The notes beneath the pieces are model-generated. The model was not told where the DNA came from and ran no database searches. It saw only the letters and a list, made by a program, of their open reading frames with translations. DNA of 64,000 nt from Curtobacterium sp. MMLR14_010 (GTDB lineage: Bacteria > Actinomycetota > Actinomycetes > Actinomycetales > Microbacteriaceae). Of this stretch, positions 42,698 to 50,661 are shown in pieces. The stretch covers positions 679,735 through 743,734 of the forward strand of contig NZ_MJGV01000046.1 of assembly GCF_001865015.1 (NCBI RefSeq), written 5' to 3'. A program made the position numbers and the translations under genes. The first letter of the stretch is position 1. Every line of letters starts with the position of its first letter.

Positions 42698-44083
42698 CTA
42701 GCGCGGCGGGTACGGGTGCGCGCCCAGCTCCTCGGCCACCAGGAACGCCAGTTCCAGGGACTGCATGTGGTTGAGGCGTGGGTCGCAGAGCGACTCGTAG
42801 CGGGTGGCGAGGGTGGCCTCGTCGATCTGCTCGGAGCCACCGAGGCACTCGGTGACGTCGTCTCCCGTGAGCTCGACGTGCATGCCGCCCGGGTAGGTGC
42901 CGGCCTCGCGGTGGACCTCGAAGAAGCCGAGGACCTCGTCCACGACGTCGTCGAAGCGACGGGTCTTGTAGCCCGTCGGCGTGGTCAGGCCGTTGCCGTG
43001 CATGGGGTCCGTGACCCACAGCGGGTTGGCGTCCATGCCCTTGACGGCCTGCAGCAGCTTGGGCAGCTCGTGCCGGATCCTCCCGGCGCCCATGCGGGTG
43101 ATGAACGTCAGGCGGCCCGGCTCGCGGTTCGGGTCGAGCTTGTCGATGAGCGCTTCCATGTCGGAGACGCTCGTGGTCGGGCCGAGCTTCACGCCGATCG
43201 GGTTGCGGACACGGGACAGGAAGTCCACGTGGGCGCCGTCGAGGTCGCGGGTGCGCTCCCCGATCCAGATGAAGTGGCCCGAGGTGTCGTAGGCGAGCCC
43301 CGAGCGGGAGTCGATCCGGGTCATCGGGCGCTCGTAGTCCATGAGCAGGCCCTCGTGCGAGGCGAAGAACTCGACGTGCTTCAGCTGCTCGAAGTCGGCA
43401 CCGCAGGCGTCCATGAAGCGGATCGCGCGGTCGATCTCCTTCGCGAGGTGCTCGTACCGGGCGTTCGCGGGGTTCGACGCGAAGCCCTTGTTCCACGAGT
43501 GCACCTGGCGCAGGTCGGCGAATCCGCCCTGCGTGAAGGCACGGACGAGGTTCAGCGTCGACGCGGCCGTGTGGTAGCCCTGCACCAGGCGGCGCGGGTC
43601 GGCCTGGCGGCTCTCCGGGGTGAAGTCGTAGCCGTTGACGATGTCGCCGCGGTAGGCCGGAAGGGTGACGTCGCCGCGGGTCTCGAGGTCGCTCGAGCGG
43701 GGCTTGGCGAACTGCCCGGCCATGCGGCCCATCTTGATGACCGGCATCGAGGCGCCGTACGTCAGCACGACGGCCATCTGCAGGATCGTCTTGACGCGGT
43801 CACGGATCGAGTCGGCGGTGGCACCGGCGAAGGTCTCGGCGCAGTCACCGCCCTGCAGCAGGAAGGCCCGGCCCTGCGCGGCGGCGGCGAGGCGGTCGCG
43901 GAGCTGGTCGACCTCCCCCGCGAAGACGAGGGGCGGCAGCGTCGCGATCTCCGCCGAGGCGGCCTCGGCTGCGGCCTGGTCGGGCCAGGTGGGCTGCTGC
44001 TTGATCGGGAGGGTGCGCCAATAGTCGAGGCCCTCGATGACGTCCGGATCCTGCAGGGCGACGAAGTCGGGCGACTCGGACAA
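42698..44083 (-). CDS. aroG: 3-deoxy-7-phosphoheptulonate synthase, class II
   Basis: First enzyme of the shikimate pathway (phosphoenolpyruvate plus erythrose 4-phosphate). The 461-residue length and motifs are those of the class II (plant/actinobacterial) family: LLQGGDCAETFAG, KMGRMAGQFAKPRS, WIGERTRDLDGAH, GANPLWVTDPMHGN-type stretch MDANPLWVTDPMHGNG and GGMHVELTGDDVTEC. The start is a TTG at 44083 with AGAGG 7 nt upstream; no ATG or GTG fits. In Mycobacterium this enzyme is called AroG and partners chorismate mutase, which is not in the window. Confidence 0.96.
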   Translation of the reverse strand: MSESPDFVALQDPDVIEGLDYWRTLPIKQQPTWPDQAAAEAASAEIATLPPLVFAGEVDQLRDRLAAAAQGRAFLLQGGDCAETFAGATADSIRDRVKTILQMAVVLTYGASMPVIKMGRMAGQFAKPRSSDLETRGDVTLPAYRGDIVNGYDFTPESRQADPRRLVQGYHTAASTLNLVRAFTQGGFADLRQVHSWNKGFASNPANARYEHLAKEIDRAIRFMDACGADFEQLKHVEFFASHEGLLMDYERPMTRIDSRSGLAYDTSGHFIWIGERTRDLDGAHVDFLSRVRNPIGVKLGPTTSVSDMEALIDKLDPNREPGRLTFITRMGAGRIRHELPKLLQAVKGMDANPLWVTDPMHGNGLTTPTGYKTRRFDDVVDEVLGFFEVHREAGTYPGGMHVELTGDDVTECLGGSEQIDEATLATRYESLCDPRLNHMQSLELAFLVAEELGAHPYPPR

Positions 44084-44144
44084 GGCGGTACCTCTGAGTT
44101 CTCGTGGGTGGCGCTCCCGACGGTGCTGCCGGGACCGTCTGAGC

Positions 44145-44888
44145 CTACCGTCCGGCCGTGCCCCGTCGCTCGCGCTTGGCGGTAGCCCGCACGACCTGTG
44201 CGCGGGCGGAGCTCGCACGCTCCTTGACGCTCGTCGCGTAGACGTCCTCGTACTCCTGGCGGCTCAGGCCGGCGAGCTCGTGCATGACCTCGTCGGTGAC
44301 GCTGCGGAGGATGAAGCGGTCGGTCTCGAAGCCCTGGAAGCGCGAGAAGTCGAGCGGCTTGCCGAACACGACGCCGACGCGCTTGAACTTCGGGAACCGC
44401 TGGCCGATCTGCTGCACCTCCCTGGTGCCGACCATGGCGACGGGGATGACGAGCACGCGGCCCTCGAGGATCATCCGCGCGATGCCGGTGCGGCCGCGGT
44501 AGAGCTTGCCGTCGGGGCTGCGGGTGCCCTCGGGGTAGATGCCGAGCTGCTCACCGCGGGCCAGGACCTGCAGGCCCGTGCGGAGCGAAGCCTCGGAGGC
44601 CTTGCCGCCCGACCGGTCGATCGGGAGCTGGCCGATGGCGTTGAAGAACGTCTTCGTCGCCCAGCCCTTCAGGCCACGGCCCGTGAAGTAGTCGCTCTTC
44701 GCCAGGAAGGACATGCGCCGGTCGAGCACCGCGGGCAGGATCACCGAGTCGATGAACGAGACGTGGTTCGACGCGAAGATGACCGGCCCCGAGCTCGGCA
44801 CGTGCTCGCGCCCGACGACCCACGGCCGGAACAGGGTCAGGATGAGCGGACCGAGCAGGAAGTTCTTGAGCAACCAGTAGAGCATCAT
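44145..44888 (-). CDS. 1-acyl-sn-glycerol-3-phosphate acyltransferase (PlsC family)
   Basis: Acylates lysophosphatidate to phosphatidate or a similar acceptor at the membrane. The 247 residues start with a hydrophobic segment (about 3-24) and show the catalytic HX4D in SNHVSFIDSV and the phosphate-binding YPEGTRSPDGKLYRG. The C-terminal quarter is basic and Arg-rich. It lies 33 nt after the glucokinase gene and before DAHP synthase, reading the same way. Relatives in the same place exist in Mycobacterium (Rv2182c). Confidence 0.9.
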   Translation of the reverse strand: MMLYWLLKNFLLGPLILTLFRPWVVGREHVPSSGPVIFASNHVSFIDSVILPAVLDRRMSFLAKSDYFTGRGLKGWATKTFFNAIGQLPIDRSGGKASEASLRTGLQVLARGEQLGIYPEGTRSPDGKLYRGRTGIARMILEGRVLVIPVAMVGTREVQQIGQRFPKFKRVGVVFGKPLDFSRFQGFETDRFILRSVTDEVMHELAGLSRQEYEDVYATSVKERASSARAQVVRATAKRERRGTAGR

Positions 44889-44921
44889 CGACTCCGGGTC
44901 GGGGGACGGCGGACGGTGGTG

Positions 44922-45875
44922 CTAGGCAGTGCGGGCGTGGATGCGCGCGAGGTCCGCGGCACCGACCACGCCGGCGTCGTTCACGAGCTCGGCGATCACG
45001 AACTCCGGCTCCGGGTGGTAGCCCCGGGCCGGGAGGTTGTTGAGGTAGGCCTGACGGATCGGCTCGAGGAGGCGCTCCCCCGCGCTCGCGACGCCGCCGC
45101 CGAAGACGAACAGCTGCGGGTCGAGCACGGCGGAGAGCGAGGCGCAGGCCTCTCCGAGGTGCCGACCGAGACGCCGGAGTGCCGCGAGGGCGCCGGGGTC
45201 GTCGGCCAGGATCAGCTCGCCCACGACGGCGCCGTCGAGGTGTCCGCCGTTGTCCTCACGCGCCTGGGCCAGCGCGACGCCGATGCCGCCGGCGTCGGCG
45301 ACGTCGTTCGCCATGCGCTGCAGGGCGCGGCCGGAGCCGTACTGCTCGATGCAGCCACGGGCACCGCACCCGCACGGCAGGCCGTTCGGGACGACGCGCA
45401 GGTGCCCGATCTCGCCGCCGGTGCCGAAGCCCCCGCGGAACAGCCGGTCCTCGGTCACGATGGCGCCGCCGACGCCGGTGCCGATCGTGAGCATCGTCAT
45501 GTCGGAGACGAGCCGACCGGCACCGAAGCGGAACTCGGCCCACCCGGCGGCGTTGGCGTCGTTGTCGACGGTGATGTGCAGGTCGCCGAGTCGCTGCTGG
45601 AGCTTCTGCCGCAGGGGTTCGTTCCGCCAGCGGATGTTCGGCGTGTAGTAGACGATCGACTGCGAGGCGTCGATGAAGCCCGGCGCGGCGACGCCGACGG
45701 CTCCCACTTGGTGCTGCGCACTGAGGCGCTGGACCATCGTGACGACGTCGTCCAGCATTGCGTCCGGGTCCGCAGCGTTCGTGGCCACACGGTCCTCGGC
45801 GATGATCTCGCCCAGCTCCGTGACGACCGCTCCCGCGATCTTGGTGCCCCCGATGTCGATTCCGATGGCCTGCAC
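44922..45875 (-). CDS. glk: ROK-family glucokinase
   Basis: Phosphorylates glucose, probably with ATP (polyphosphate-dependent forms have other motifs). The 317-residue protein begins with the ATP loop IGIDIGGTKIAGAVV, has the substrate Asp-Glu region GTGVGGAIVTED, HLRVVPNGLPCGCGARGCIEQYGSG with the ROK zinc-binding cysteines, and DNDANAAGWAEF. The GTG start has a TAGGCT box 8 nt upstream and no ribosome site, so it fits a leaderless transcript. It is the first gene of glk-plsC-aroG read on the minus strand. Confidence 0.93.
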   Translation of the reverse strand: MQAIGIDIGGTKIAGAVVTELGEIIAEDRVATNAADPDAMLDDVVTMVQRLSAQHQVGAVGVAAPGFIDASQSIVYYTPNIRWRNEPLRQKLQQRLGDLHITVDNDANAAGWAEFRFGAGRLVSDMTMLTIGTGVGGAIVTEDRLFRGGFGTGGEIGHLRVVPNGLPCGCGARGCIEQYGSGRALQRMANDVADAGGIGVALAQAREDNGGHLDGAVVGELILADDPGALAALRRLGRHLGEACASLSAVLDPQLFVFGGGVASAGERLLEPIRQAYLNNLPARGYHPEPEFVIAELVNDAGVVGAADLARIHARTA

Positions 45876-45883
45876 GAGGGACG

Positions 45884-45889
45884 AGCCTA
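45884..45889 (-). promoter_or_regulatory. -10 box for leaderless glucokinase mRNA
   Basis: TAGGCT on the minus strand 8 nt before the GTG at 45875. Confidence 0.5.
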
Positions 45890-45997
45890 CCCGTTCGGTG
45901 CGTACTCATCGAACGTGCGAGGTCGGCCTCTATGCTGGGATCCGAGTCGTCAACGTGAGACGCACTCGCCATCGAACCGGTCGACAAGGGAGTTGCC

Positions 45998-47971
45998 GTG
46001 AACGATCAGCGACCCGTAGAGGGGTCTCCGACACAGGACCACACGTCCGGGCCCGCAGCGCCGGTGCGGTCATCCGAGCCCGCCGCGCCGGTCCGGTCAT
46101 CCGGGCCCGCCGCGCCGGTCCGTGCAACCGGTCCTGCCGCGGTCCGCGCATCCGGTCCCGCCGCGCCGGACCACGGCTCCGCAGCGCGACTGCTCGCCGA
46201 CCGGGCGCGTCGCACCCCGGACCGGCCGATCCTGGCCGAGCGCCACGGTGACACGTGGACCACCATCCGCGCGGACGAGGTCCTCCGCCGGGTCCGCGGG
46301 ATCGCGAAGGGGTTCGTCGCCGCCGGCCTGGAGCCCGGCGCACACGTGGCGATCCTCTGCCGGACCCGGATGGAGTGGACGCTCGTCGACTTCGCGATCT
46401 GGACCGCCGGGCTGGTGTCCGTGCCCGTCTACGAGACGAGCTCCCCCGACCAGGTCCGGCACGTCCTCGGTGACTCGGAGTCCGTGGCGATCGTCGTCGA
46501 GCAGGAGGAGCACGCCAGGCGGGTCGCCGGCATCGCGCCGGACCTGCCGCACCTCGGGCAGCACTGGACCATCGACGGCGGCGGCCTCGACGACCTGACC
46601 CGGCTCGGCGAGGACGTCACCGACGACGACCTCGACGCCAGGACCGCGACCGTGCACGGCCGCGACGACGCCACCATCATCTACACCTCGGGCACGACCG
46701 GTCGGCCGAAGGGCTGCGTGCTCCGCCACGACAACTTCACCGCGACGGTGGAGGGCTCGACCGACGCCATGTCCGAGATCGTCGCGGGCGATGCCTCGAC
46801 CCTGCTCTTCATCCCGCTCGCCCACGTGTTCGCGCGCTTCATCGCCGTGATGAGCATCTCGGCCGGCACCCTCGTCGGGCACGAACCCGACACGAAGGAC
46901 CTGATGCGCGCGGTGTCGACGTTCCAGCCGACGTTCCTGCTCGCCGTGCCCCGGGTCTTCGAGAAGATCTACAACTCGGCCGAGCAGAAGGCCGACCTCG
47001 CCGGACGGGGCCGCGTGTTCCGGGCAGCAGCCGCCACCGCCGTCGCGCACTCCGAGGCCGTGGCTGCCGGTCGGGTCCCGCTCGGGCTGGCACTGCGCTT
47101 CCGCCTGTTCGACCGGCTCGTGTACGCCAAGCTCCGGAGCGCCATCGGCGGCCGGGTCCGGTACGCGATCAGCGGGTCGGCACCGCTCTCCCCCCGGCTG
47201 TCGCACTTCTTCCGCTCCATCGGCGTCCTGATCCTGGAGGGCTACGGCCTGACGGAGACCACCGCGCCCGCGACCGTCAACCGCGCCGACGAGCTCCGCA
47301 TCGGCTCCGTCGGCCGCGCGTTGCCCGGCGTGGAGATCCGCATCGCCGACGACCAGGAGATCCTGATCCGCGGTGTGGACGTCTTCGACCGCTACTGGCA
47401 CGACACCGAGGCGACGGAGCGCGCCTTCGCCGACGGGTGGTTCCGCACGGGCGACCTCGGCCACCTGGACGGCGACGGCGTGCTCACGGTGACGGGCCGC
47501 GCCAAGGAGCTCATCGTCACGGCGAGCGGCAAGAACGTCGCGCCGGCCCCGCTCGAGGACGGCATCCGCGAGCACCCCCTGGTGGGACAGGTCGTCGTCG
47601 TGGGCGAGGGCAAGCCGTTCATCGCGGCCCTCGTCACGCTCGACCGCGACATGCTCCCCGGCTGGTGCGAGTCGCGCGGCATCGCGCCGGCGCTGTCCGC
47701 GCACGAGGCCGCCTACGACGAGCGCGTGCTCCACGCGGTGCAGGAGGCCGTCGACGCTGCGAACGGACGGGTCTCGCGGGCCGAGTCGGTCCGGTCGTTC
47801 ACGATCATCGACACCGAGCTGTCCGAGGCCTCCGGGCACCTCACCCCGAAGCTCACGATCAAGCGGTCGGTCGTCATGAAGGACTTCGCCGCGGACGTCG
47901 AGCACATCTACTCAGGGTCGAAGGTGCAGACCACGGCGACGCCGGTGGTCGAGGGCCGCCGGCGGCGGTGA
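45998..47971 (+). CDS. Long-chain fatty-acid--CoA ligase (AMP-binding, FadD15-like)
   Basis: Activates fatty acids through an acyl-adenylate. The 657-residue protein has the P-loop-like ATIIYTSGTTGRPKGC (about 225-240), the FIPLAHVFAR and GYGLTETTAPATVN motifs, and GWFRTGDLGHLDGDG with the hinge toward the C-terminal domain (GRAKELIVTASGKNVAPAPLED). The first ~60 residues are an Ala/Pro/Ser/Arg repeat (unit about nine residues, PAAPVRSSG) that is not part of the family fold. GTG start with AAGGGAG upstream. It is divergent from glk. In Mycobacterium a fadD15 gene lies in the same area. Confidence 0.93.
   Translation: MNDQRPVEGSPTQDHTSGPAAPVRSSEPAAPVRSSGPAAPVRATGPAAVRASGPAAPDHGSAARLLADRARRTPDRPILAERHGDTWTTIRADEVLRRVRGIAKGFVAAGLEPGAHVAILCRTRMEWTLVDFAIWTAGLVSVPVYETSSPDQVRHVLGDSESVAIVVEQEEHARRVAGIAPDLPHLGQHWTIDGGGLDDLTRLGEDVTDDDLDARTATVHGRDDATIIYTSGTTGRPKGCVLRHDNFTATVEGSTDAMSEIVAGDASTLLFIPLAHVFARFIAVMSISAGTLVGHEPDTKDLMRAVSTFQPTFLLAVPRVFEKIYNSAEQKADLAGRGRVFRAAAATAVAHSEAVAAGRVPLGLALRFRLFDRLVYAKLRSAIGGRVRYAISGSAPLSPRLSHFFRSIGVLILEGYGLTETTAPATVNRADELRIGSVGRALPGVEIRIADDQEILIRGVDVFDRYWHDTEATERAFADGWFRTGDLGHLDGDGVLTVTGRAKELIVTASGKNVAPAPLEDGIREHPLVGQVVVVGEGKPFIAALVTLDRDMLPGWCESRGIAPALSAHEAAYDERVLHAVQEAVDAANGRVSRAESVRSFTIIDTELSEASGHLTPKLTIKRSVVMKDFAADVEHIYSGSKVQTTATPVVEGRRRR
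46049..46171 (+). repeat. 27-bp tandem repeat inside the acyl-CoA ligase gene
   Basis: Units start at 46049, 46076, 46103 and 46130, then a short one at 46154; the period is 27 bp with one 24-bp unit. It encodes the disordered N-terminal PAAPVRSSG-type repeat. In-frame unit changes would vary the length only. Confidence 0.75.
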
Positions 47972-48010
47972 GCCGACGGGTCCCGGTGCCGGGGCACTGA
48001 GGCAGTTCGA

Positions 48011-48063
48011 CACGCCGGAGGCCCGGTGCCGGTCTCGTGGGCCGGCACCGGGCCTCCGGCGTG
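48011..48063 (+). terminator. Terminator with 22-bp perfect arms, GGAGGC family
   Basis: Left arm CACGCCGGAGGCCCGGTGCC (plus GG), 9-nt loop, exact complement on the right, 40 bp after the acyl-CoA ligase stop. The gap 47972-48538 otherwise holds only this, a small possible gene and the next terminator. Confidence 0.82.
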
Positions 48064-48203
48064 GTGCGGTAGTGCTGTGGTGCGGTAGTGCGTTGGTGCG
48101 GCTGGTTCCTCGGGTGTCCGCTGCCTGGCCGGGGGTGTCGGTCCGGCAGCGGATCCTGCGGGTGACGGTCGACGTCGTCGTCGCTGACCCGCGCCCCCGA
48201 GAG

Positions 48204-48335
48204 TCAGGCGGAGGCGGGTTCCTGGGCCTGTTCGGGCTCGAGGACCGCGGTGGCAGCAGTCGACGCGGGGAGCGTCTCGGGTCGCCGGTTGGTGCGGGTG
48301 CGGTGCGAGCTGAGCTCGTCGGAGTGGAGTGTCAT
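48204..48335 (-). CDS. Possible small protein, 43 residues
   Basis: Starts MTLHSDELSSHRTRTNRRPE and ends LEPEQAQEPASA. AGGA lies 3 nt before the ATG, a short but usable spacing. A TACCGT box lies about 60 bp upstream. It has no transmembrane segment and no motif that I recognise. It stands alone in a 567-bp gap between terminators, which makes an independent small gene possible, but at this GC short open frames are common. Confidence 0.3.
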   Translation of the reverse strand: MTLHSDELSSHRTRTNRRPETLPASTAATAVLEPEQAQEPASA

Positions 48336-48485
48336 CGTGCGTCCTGGAGGTGGGAGACCGTGTCGGTGGGAAGTCCGACCGGGACACGGTACCGCTTCGT
48401 CCGGACATGACGACAATCCCGCGTTGGGGTGTCACACGAATGCGGCACAGACGAGGCAGCGTCATGTCGGCACGGGCCCCAGGAG

Positions 48486-48527
48486 ACGACGAACGCGGCA
48501 CACCGTGAGGCGTGCCGCGTTCGTCGT
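48486..48527 (-). terminator. Terminator after the secreted protein gene
   Basis: 16-bp perfect arms ACGACGAACGCGGCAC/GTGCCGCGTTCGTCGT with a 10-nt loop, 12 bp past the stop. Confidence 0.8.
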
Positions 48528-48538
48528 TCGTGCTGGTG

Positions 48539-50050
48539 TCAGCGACGCATGGCGACGACCACGGGCGACTTGGCGGTCGCGGTGGCAACGCCCGGGTGCG
48601 TGACGGCGACCCGCACGCGGTACTTGGACTGCGACAGTCCGGCGACGGAGAAGCGCACCGAGTTCGAGCCCTTCTTCACGGCGACGTTCTTGGCGATCGT
48701 GTGCCAGGAGCTCGTGCCCGTGCGGGCGACGGACACGGTGGCCGTGGTCCCCGACACCCAGGCGCCGTCGTGGAACTTCACCGTCGTGCTGCCGTAGGCG
48801 ACCGGGTCGGCACGCAGGTGCAGGGAGCGGAGGTGCCAGGTCAGCGCGCCCGGGTCCTCGTTCGGGTCGAAGCGCAGCTGGGAGACCGTGCGACCGGCCC
48901 ACCCGAGCTTCGGGGAGAGGGCGTCCTCGTCGAGGTCGTTCTGCGCGTTGAGGTCGAGGTTCACCTCTCGAGCATTGACGCCGGAGTACGTCAGGATGTC
49001 GTTCCCGATCTGCGGCACCGTCGAGCTCGGGTCCCACCAGATCAGGCGCGCCATCTTGCCGCCGCCGGGGGTCGCGGCGAGGGAGTAGGGGCCGTCGTAC
49101 GTGTACTCGAACGCGAGGTTGTGGTACGTGCTGGCGTCGAACCGGGACACCGGCAGGGACAGCTGCGAGTCGCCGGGGTACTGCCCCGAGTTCCGCGCCG
49201 TCATGCCCGCGTTGTTGTACCCGAGGATCGTCGCGTACTTGATGCCGATGCCCTGCGCGGCAGCCGGGCTCGTGAACACCCACGGCGTGCCGCGCTGCTT
49301 CGTGGCGAGGTCGACGCCCTGCGACGCGTTCGGGGAGTCCACGACGGGACGGGGTCGGCGTGCCACGACGGTGTCGCCGTAGGTCCCGGGCGGGTACGCG
49401 GCGTGGTCGCCACCGGCACCGCGGAGTCGGGTCCAGTCGATGAGCGCCGTGCCGGACTTGCCGGCCGGCAGCACCACCGGGTCGAGTCGCAGTGCCACGA
49501 TCTTGCCGGAGAACGGCCGCTTGCCCTGGAGCGTGGACGCCTTCGAGAGCGAGATGTCGTAGACCTGGTTGCCCGGGGTGACGGGGAAGGTGACGCCACC
49601 GCCGCACTCCGAGGTCTTCTCACGGCACGTCCACCAGTAGACCGCGCCGATCTGCCGGGTGAAGGGCTGGTCCATCTTGAACGACAGCCGCTTGTAGCGG
49701 GAGGCGTCGATCGGCTGCGAGGCGCCGTCGCGGCCGTACGGCAGGCTGCCACTGACCGTCTGGACGAGCGACACGTGGTCACCCGAGCGCAGGGCGACCC
49801 GGAGCTTGCCGTTGCTGATGGCCGCCGAGGTGCCCACCTCGTCGGTGTTCTGGTCCTCCGCGTTGGAGTAGTCCCACGGGTCGCCGTAGACCTCGGACGC
49901 GAAGTCCGGCGACTCGACCTGCTGCTTGGTGGCCGCCTGAGCCGGCTGCGCTGCCGGTACGACGCTGATGGTGGTGCCGACGAGTGCGACGAACGCCGCC
50001 GCCACCGCGATGGACGTGACTCGTCGTCGCGTCCCTGGAGTCCTGTGCAT
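48539..50050 (-). CDS. Secreted protein of unknown function
   Basis: I do not recognise the family. The 503 residues start MHRTPGTRRR with a clear Sec signal (hydrophobic about 13-33, cleavage likely after AQA near 39). The mature part is rich in aromatic residues, Gly, Ser and Thr, consistent with beta-sandwich domains like those of carbohydrate-binding modules: one about 45-200, one about 250-420 (LAFEYTYDGPYSL, RLIWWDPSS), and a final Ig-like domain (about 425-503). A single close cysteine pair lies in WTCREKTSECGGG. No catalytic motif, anchor or sorting signal is visible. Alone between terminator and def. ATG at 50050 with AGGGGA upstream. Confidence 0.75.
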   Translation of the reverse strand: MHRTPGTRRRVTSIAVAAAFVALVGTTISVVPAAQPAQAATKQQVESPDFASEVYGDPWDYSNAEDQNTDEVGTSAAISNGKLRVALRSGDHVSLVQTVSGSLPYGRDGASQPIDASRYKRLSFKMDQPFTRQIGAVYWWTCREKTSECGGGVTFPVTPGNQVYDISLSKASTLQGKRPFSGKIVALRLDPVVLPAGKSGTALIDWTRLRGAGGDHAAYPPGTYGDTVVARRPRPVVDSPNASQGVDLATKQRGTPWVFTSPAAAQGIGIKYATILGYNNAGMTARNSGQYPGDSQLSLPVSRFDASTYHNLAFEYTYDGPYSLAATPGGGKMARLIWWDPSSTVPQIGNDILTYSGVNAREVNLDLNAQNDLDEDALSPKLGWAGRTVSQLRFDPNEDPGALTWHLRSLHLRADPVAYGSTTVKFHDGAWVSGTTATVSVARTGTSSWHTIAKNVAVKKGSNSVRFSVAGLSQSKYRVRVAVTHPGVATATAKSPVVVAMRR

Positions 50051-50165
50051 GCTGTGTCCCCTGCCCCTGGTCGGCCCGGAAGTGACCCGGACGCGGCAAC
50101 CGTACACAGCGCCACCGACATCGGCATGCCCGCGTCCGGGGGCTGCACAGCGCGACGGGGGCCTG

Positions 50166-50660
50166 CTAGTGGAACCACTCCTGTGCGCGGACGTCGCGGA
50201 GCGCCTGGCGGCGGGTCTCCGGCTCGAGGGTCATCACGTAGACGGTGCCGTCGAGGTGGTCGGTCTCGTGCTGGAGCGCCTCGGCCATCAGCCCGGTGCC
50301 CTCGACCTCGACCGGGTTGCCGTCGACGTCGACCCCGCGCACCTTGGCGTAGGGGTACCGCTTCGTCGGGTAGGCGAGCCCGGGGACGGACAGGCAGCCC
50401 TCGTCCATGAACTCGGGTTCTCCCGAGACCTCGACGAGCTCGGGGTTGAGGACGTAGCCGACCTCGCCGTCGACGTTGTACGAGAACGCCCGCAGGCCGA
50501 CACCGATCTGCGGCGCTGCCACCCCCGCGCGGCCGGGCTCCTTGACGGTGTCGATGAGGTCCTGCACGAGCTCGCGGACACCGTCGGCGCCGATGCGCAC
50601 CGGGTCCGAGGGCGAACGGAGGACAGGGTCGCCGAACAGGCGGATGGGACGGACGGTCAC
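50166..50660 (-). CDS. def: Peptide deformylase
   Basis: Removes the formyl group from nascent proteins. The 164-residue metal enzyme has all three motifs: [14 protein letters not shown] (GxxAPQ), EGCLSVPG and [10 protein letters not shown] (HExxH form HETDH). GTG start directly next to the pyc stop (1 nt apart), so it is read after pyc in one transcript; that pairing has no obvious functional reason. GTG codes the start of [15 protein letters not shown]. Confidence 0.96.
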   Translation of the reverse strand: MTVRPIRLFGDPVLRSPSDPVRIGADGVRELVQDLIDTVKEPGRAGVAAPQIGVGLRAFSYNVDGEVGYVLNPELVEVSGEPEFMDEGCLSVPGLAYPTKRYPYAKVRGVDVDGNPVEVEGTGLMAEALQHETDHLDGTVYVMTLEPETRRQALRDVRAQEWFH

Positions 50661-50661
50661 G

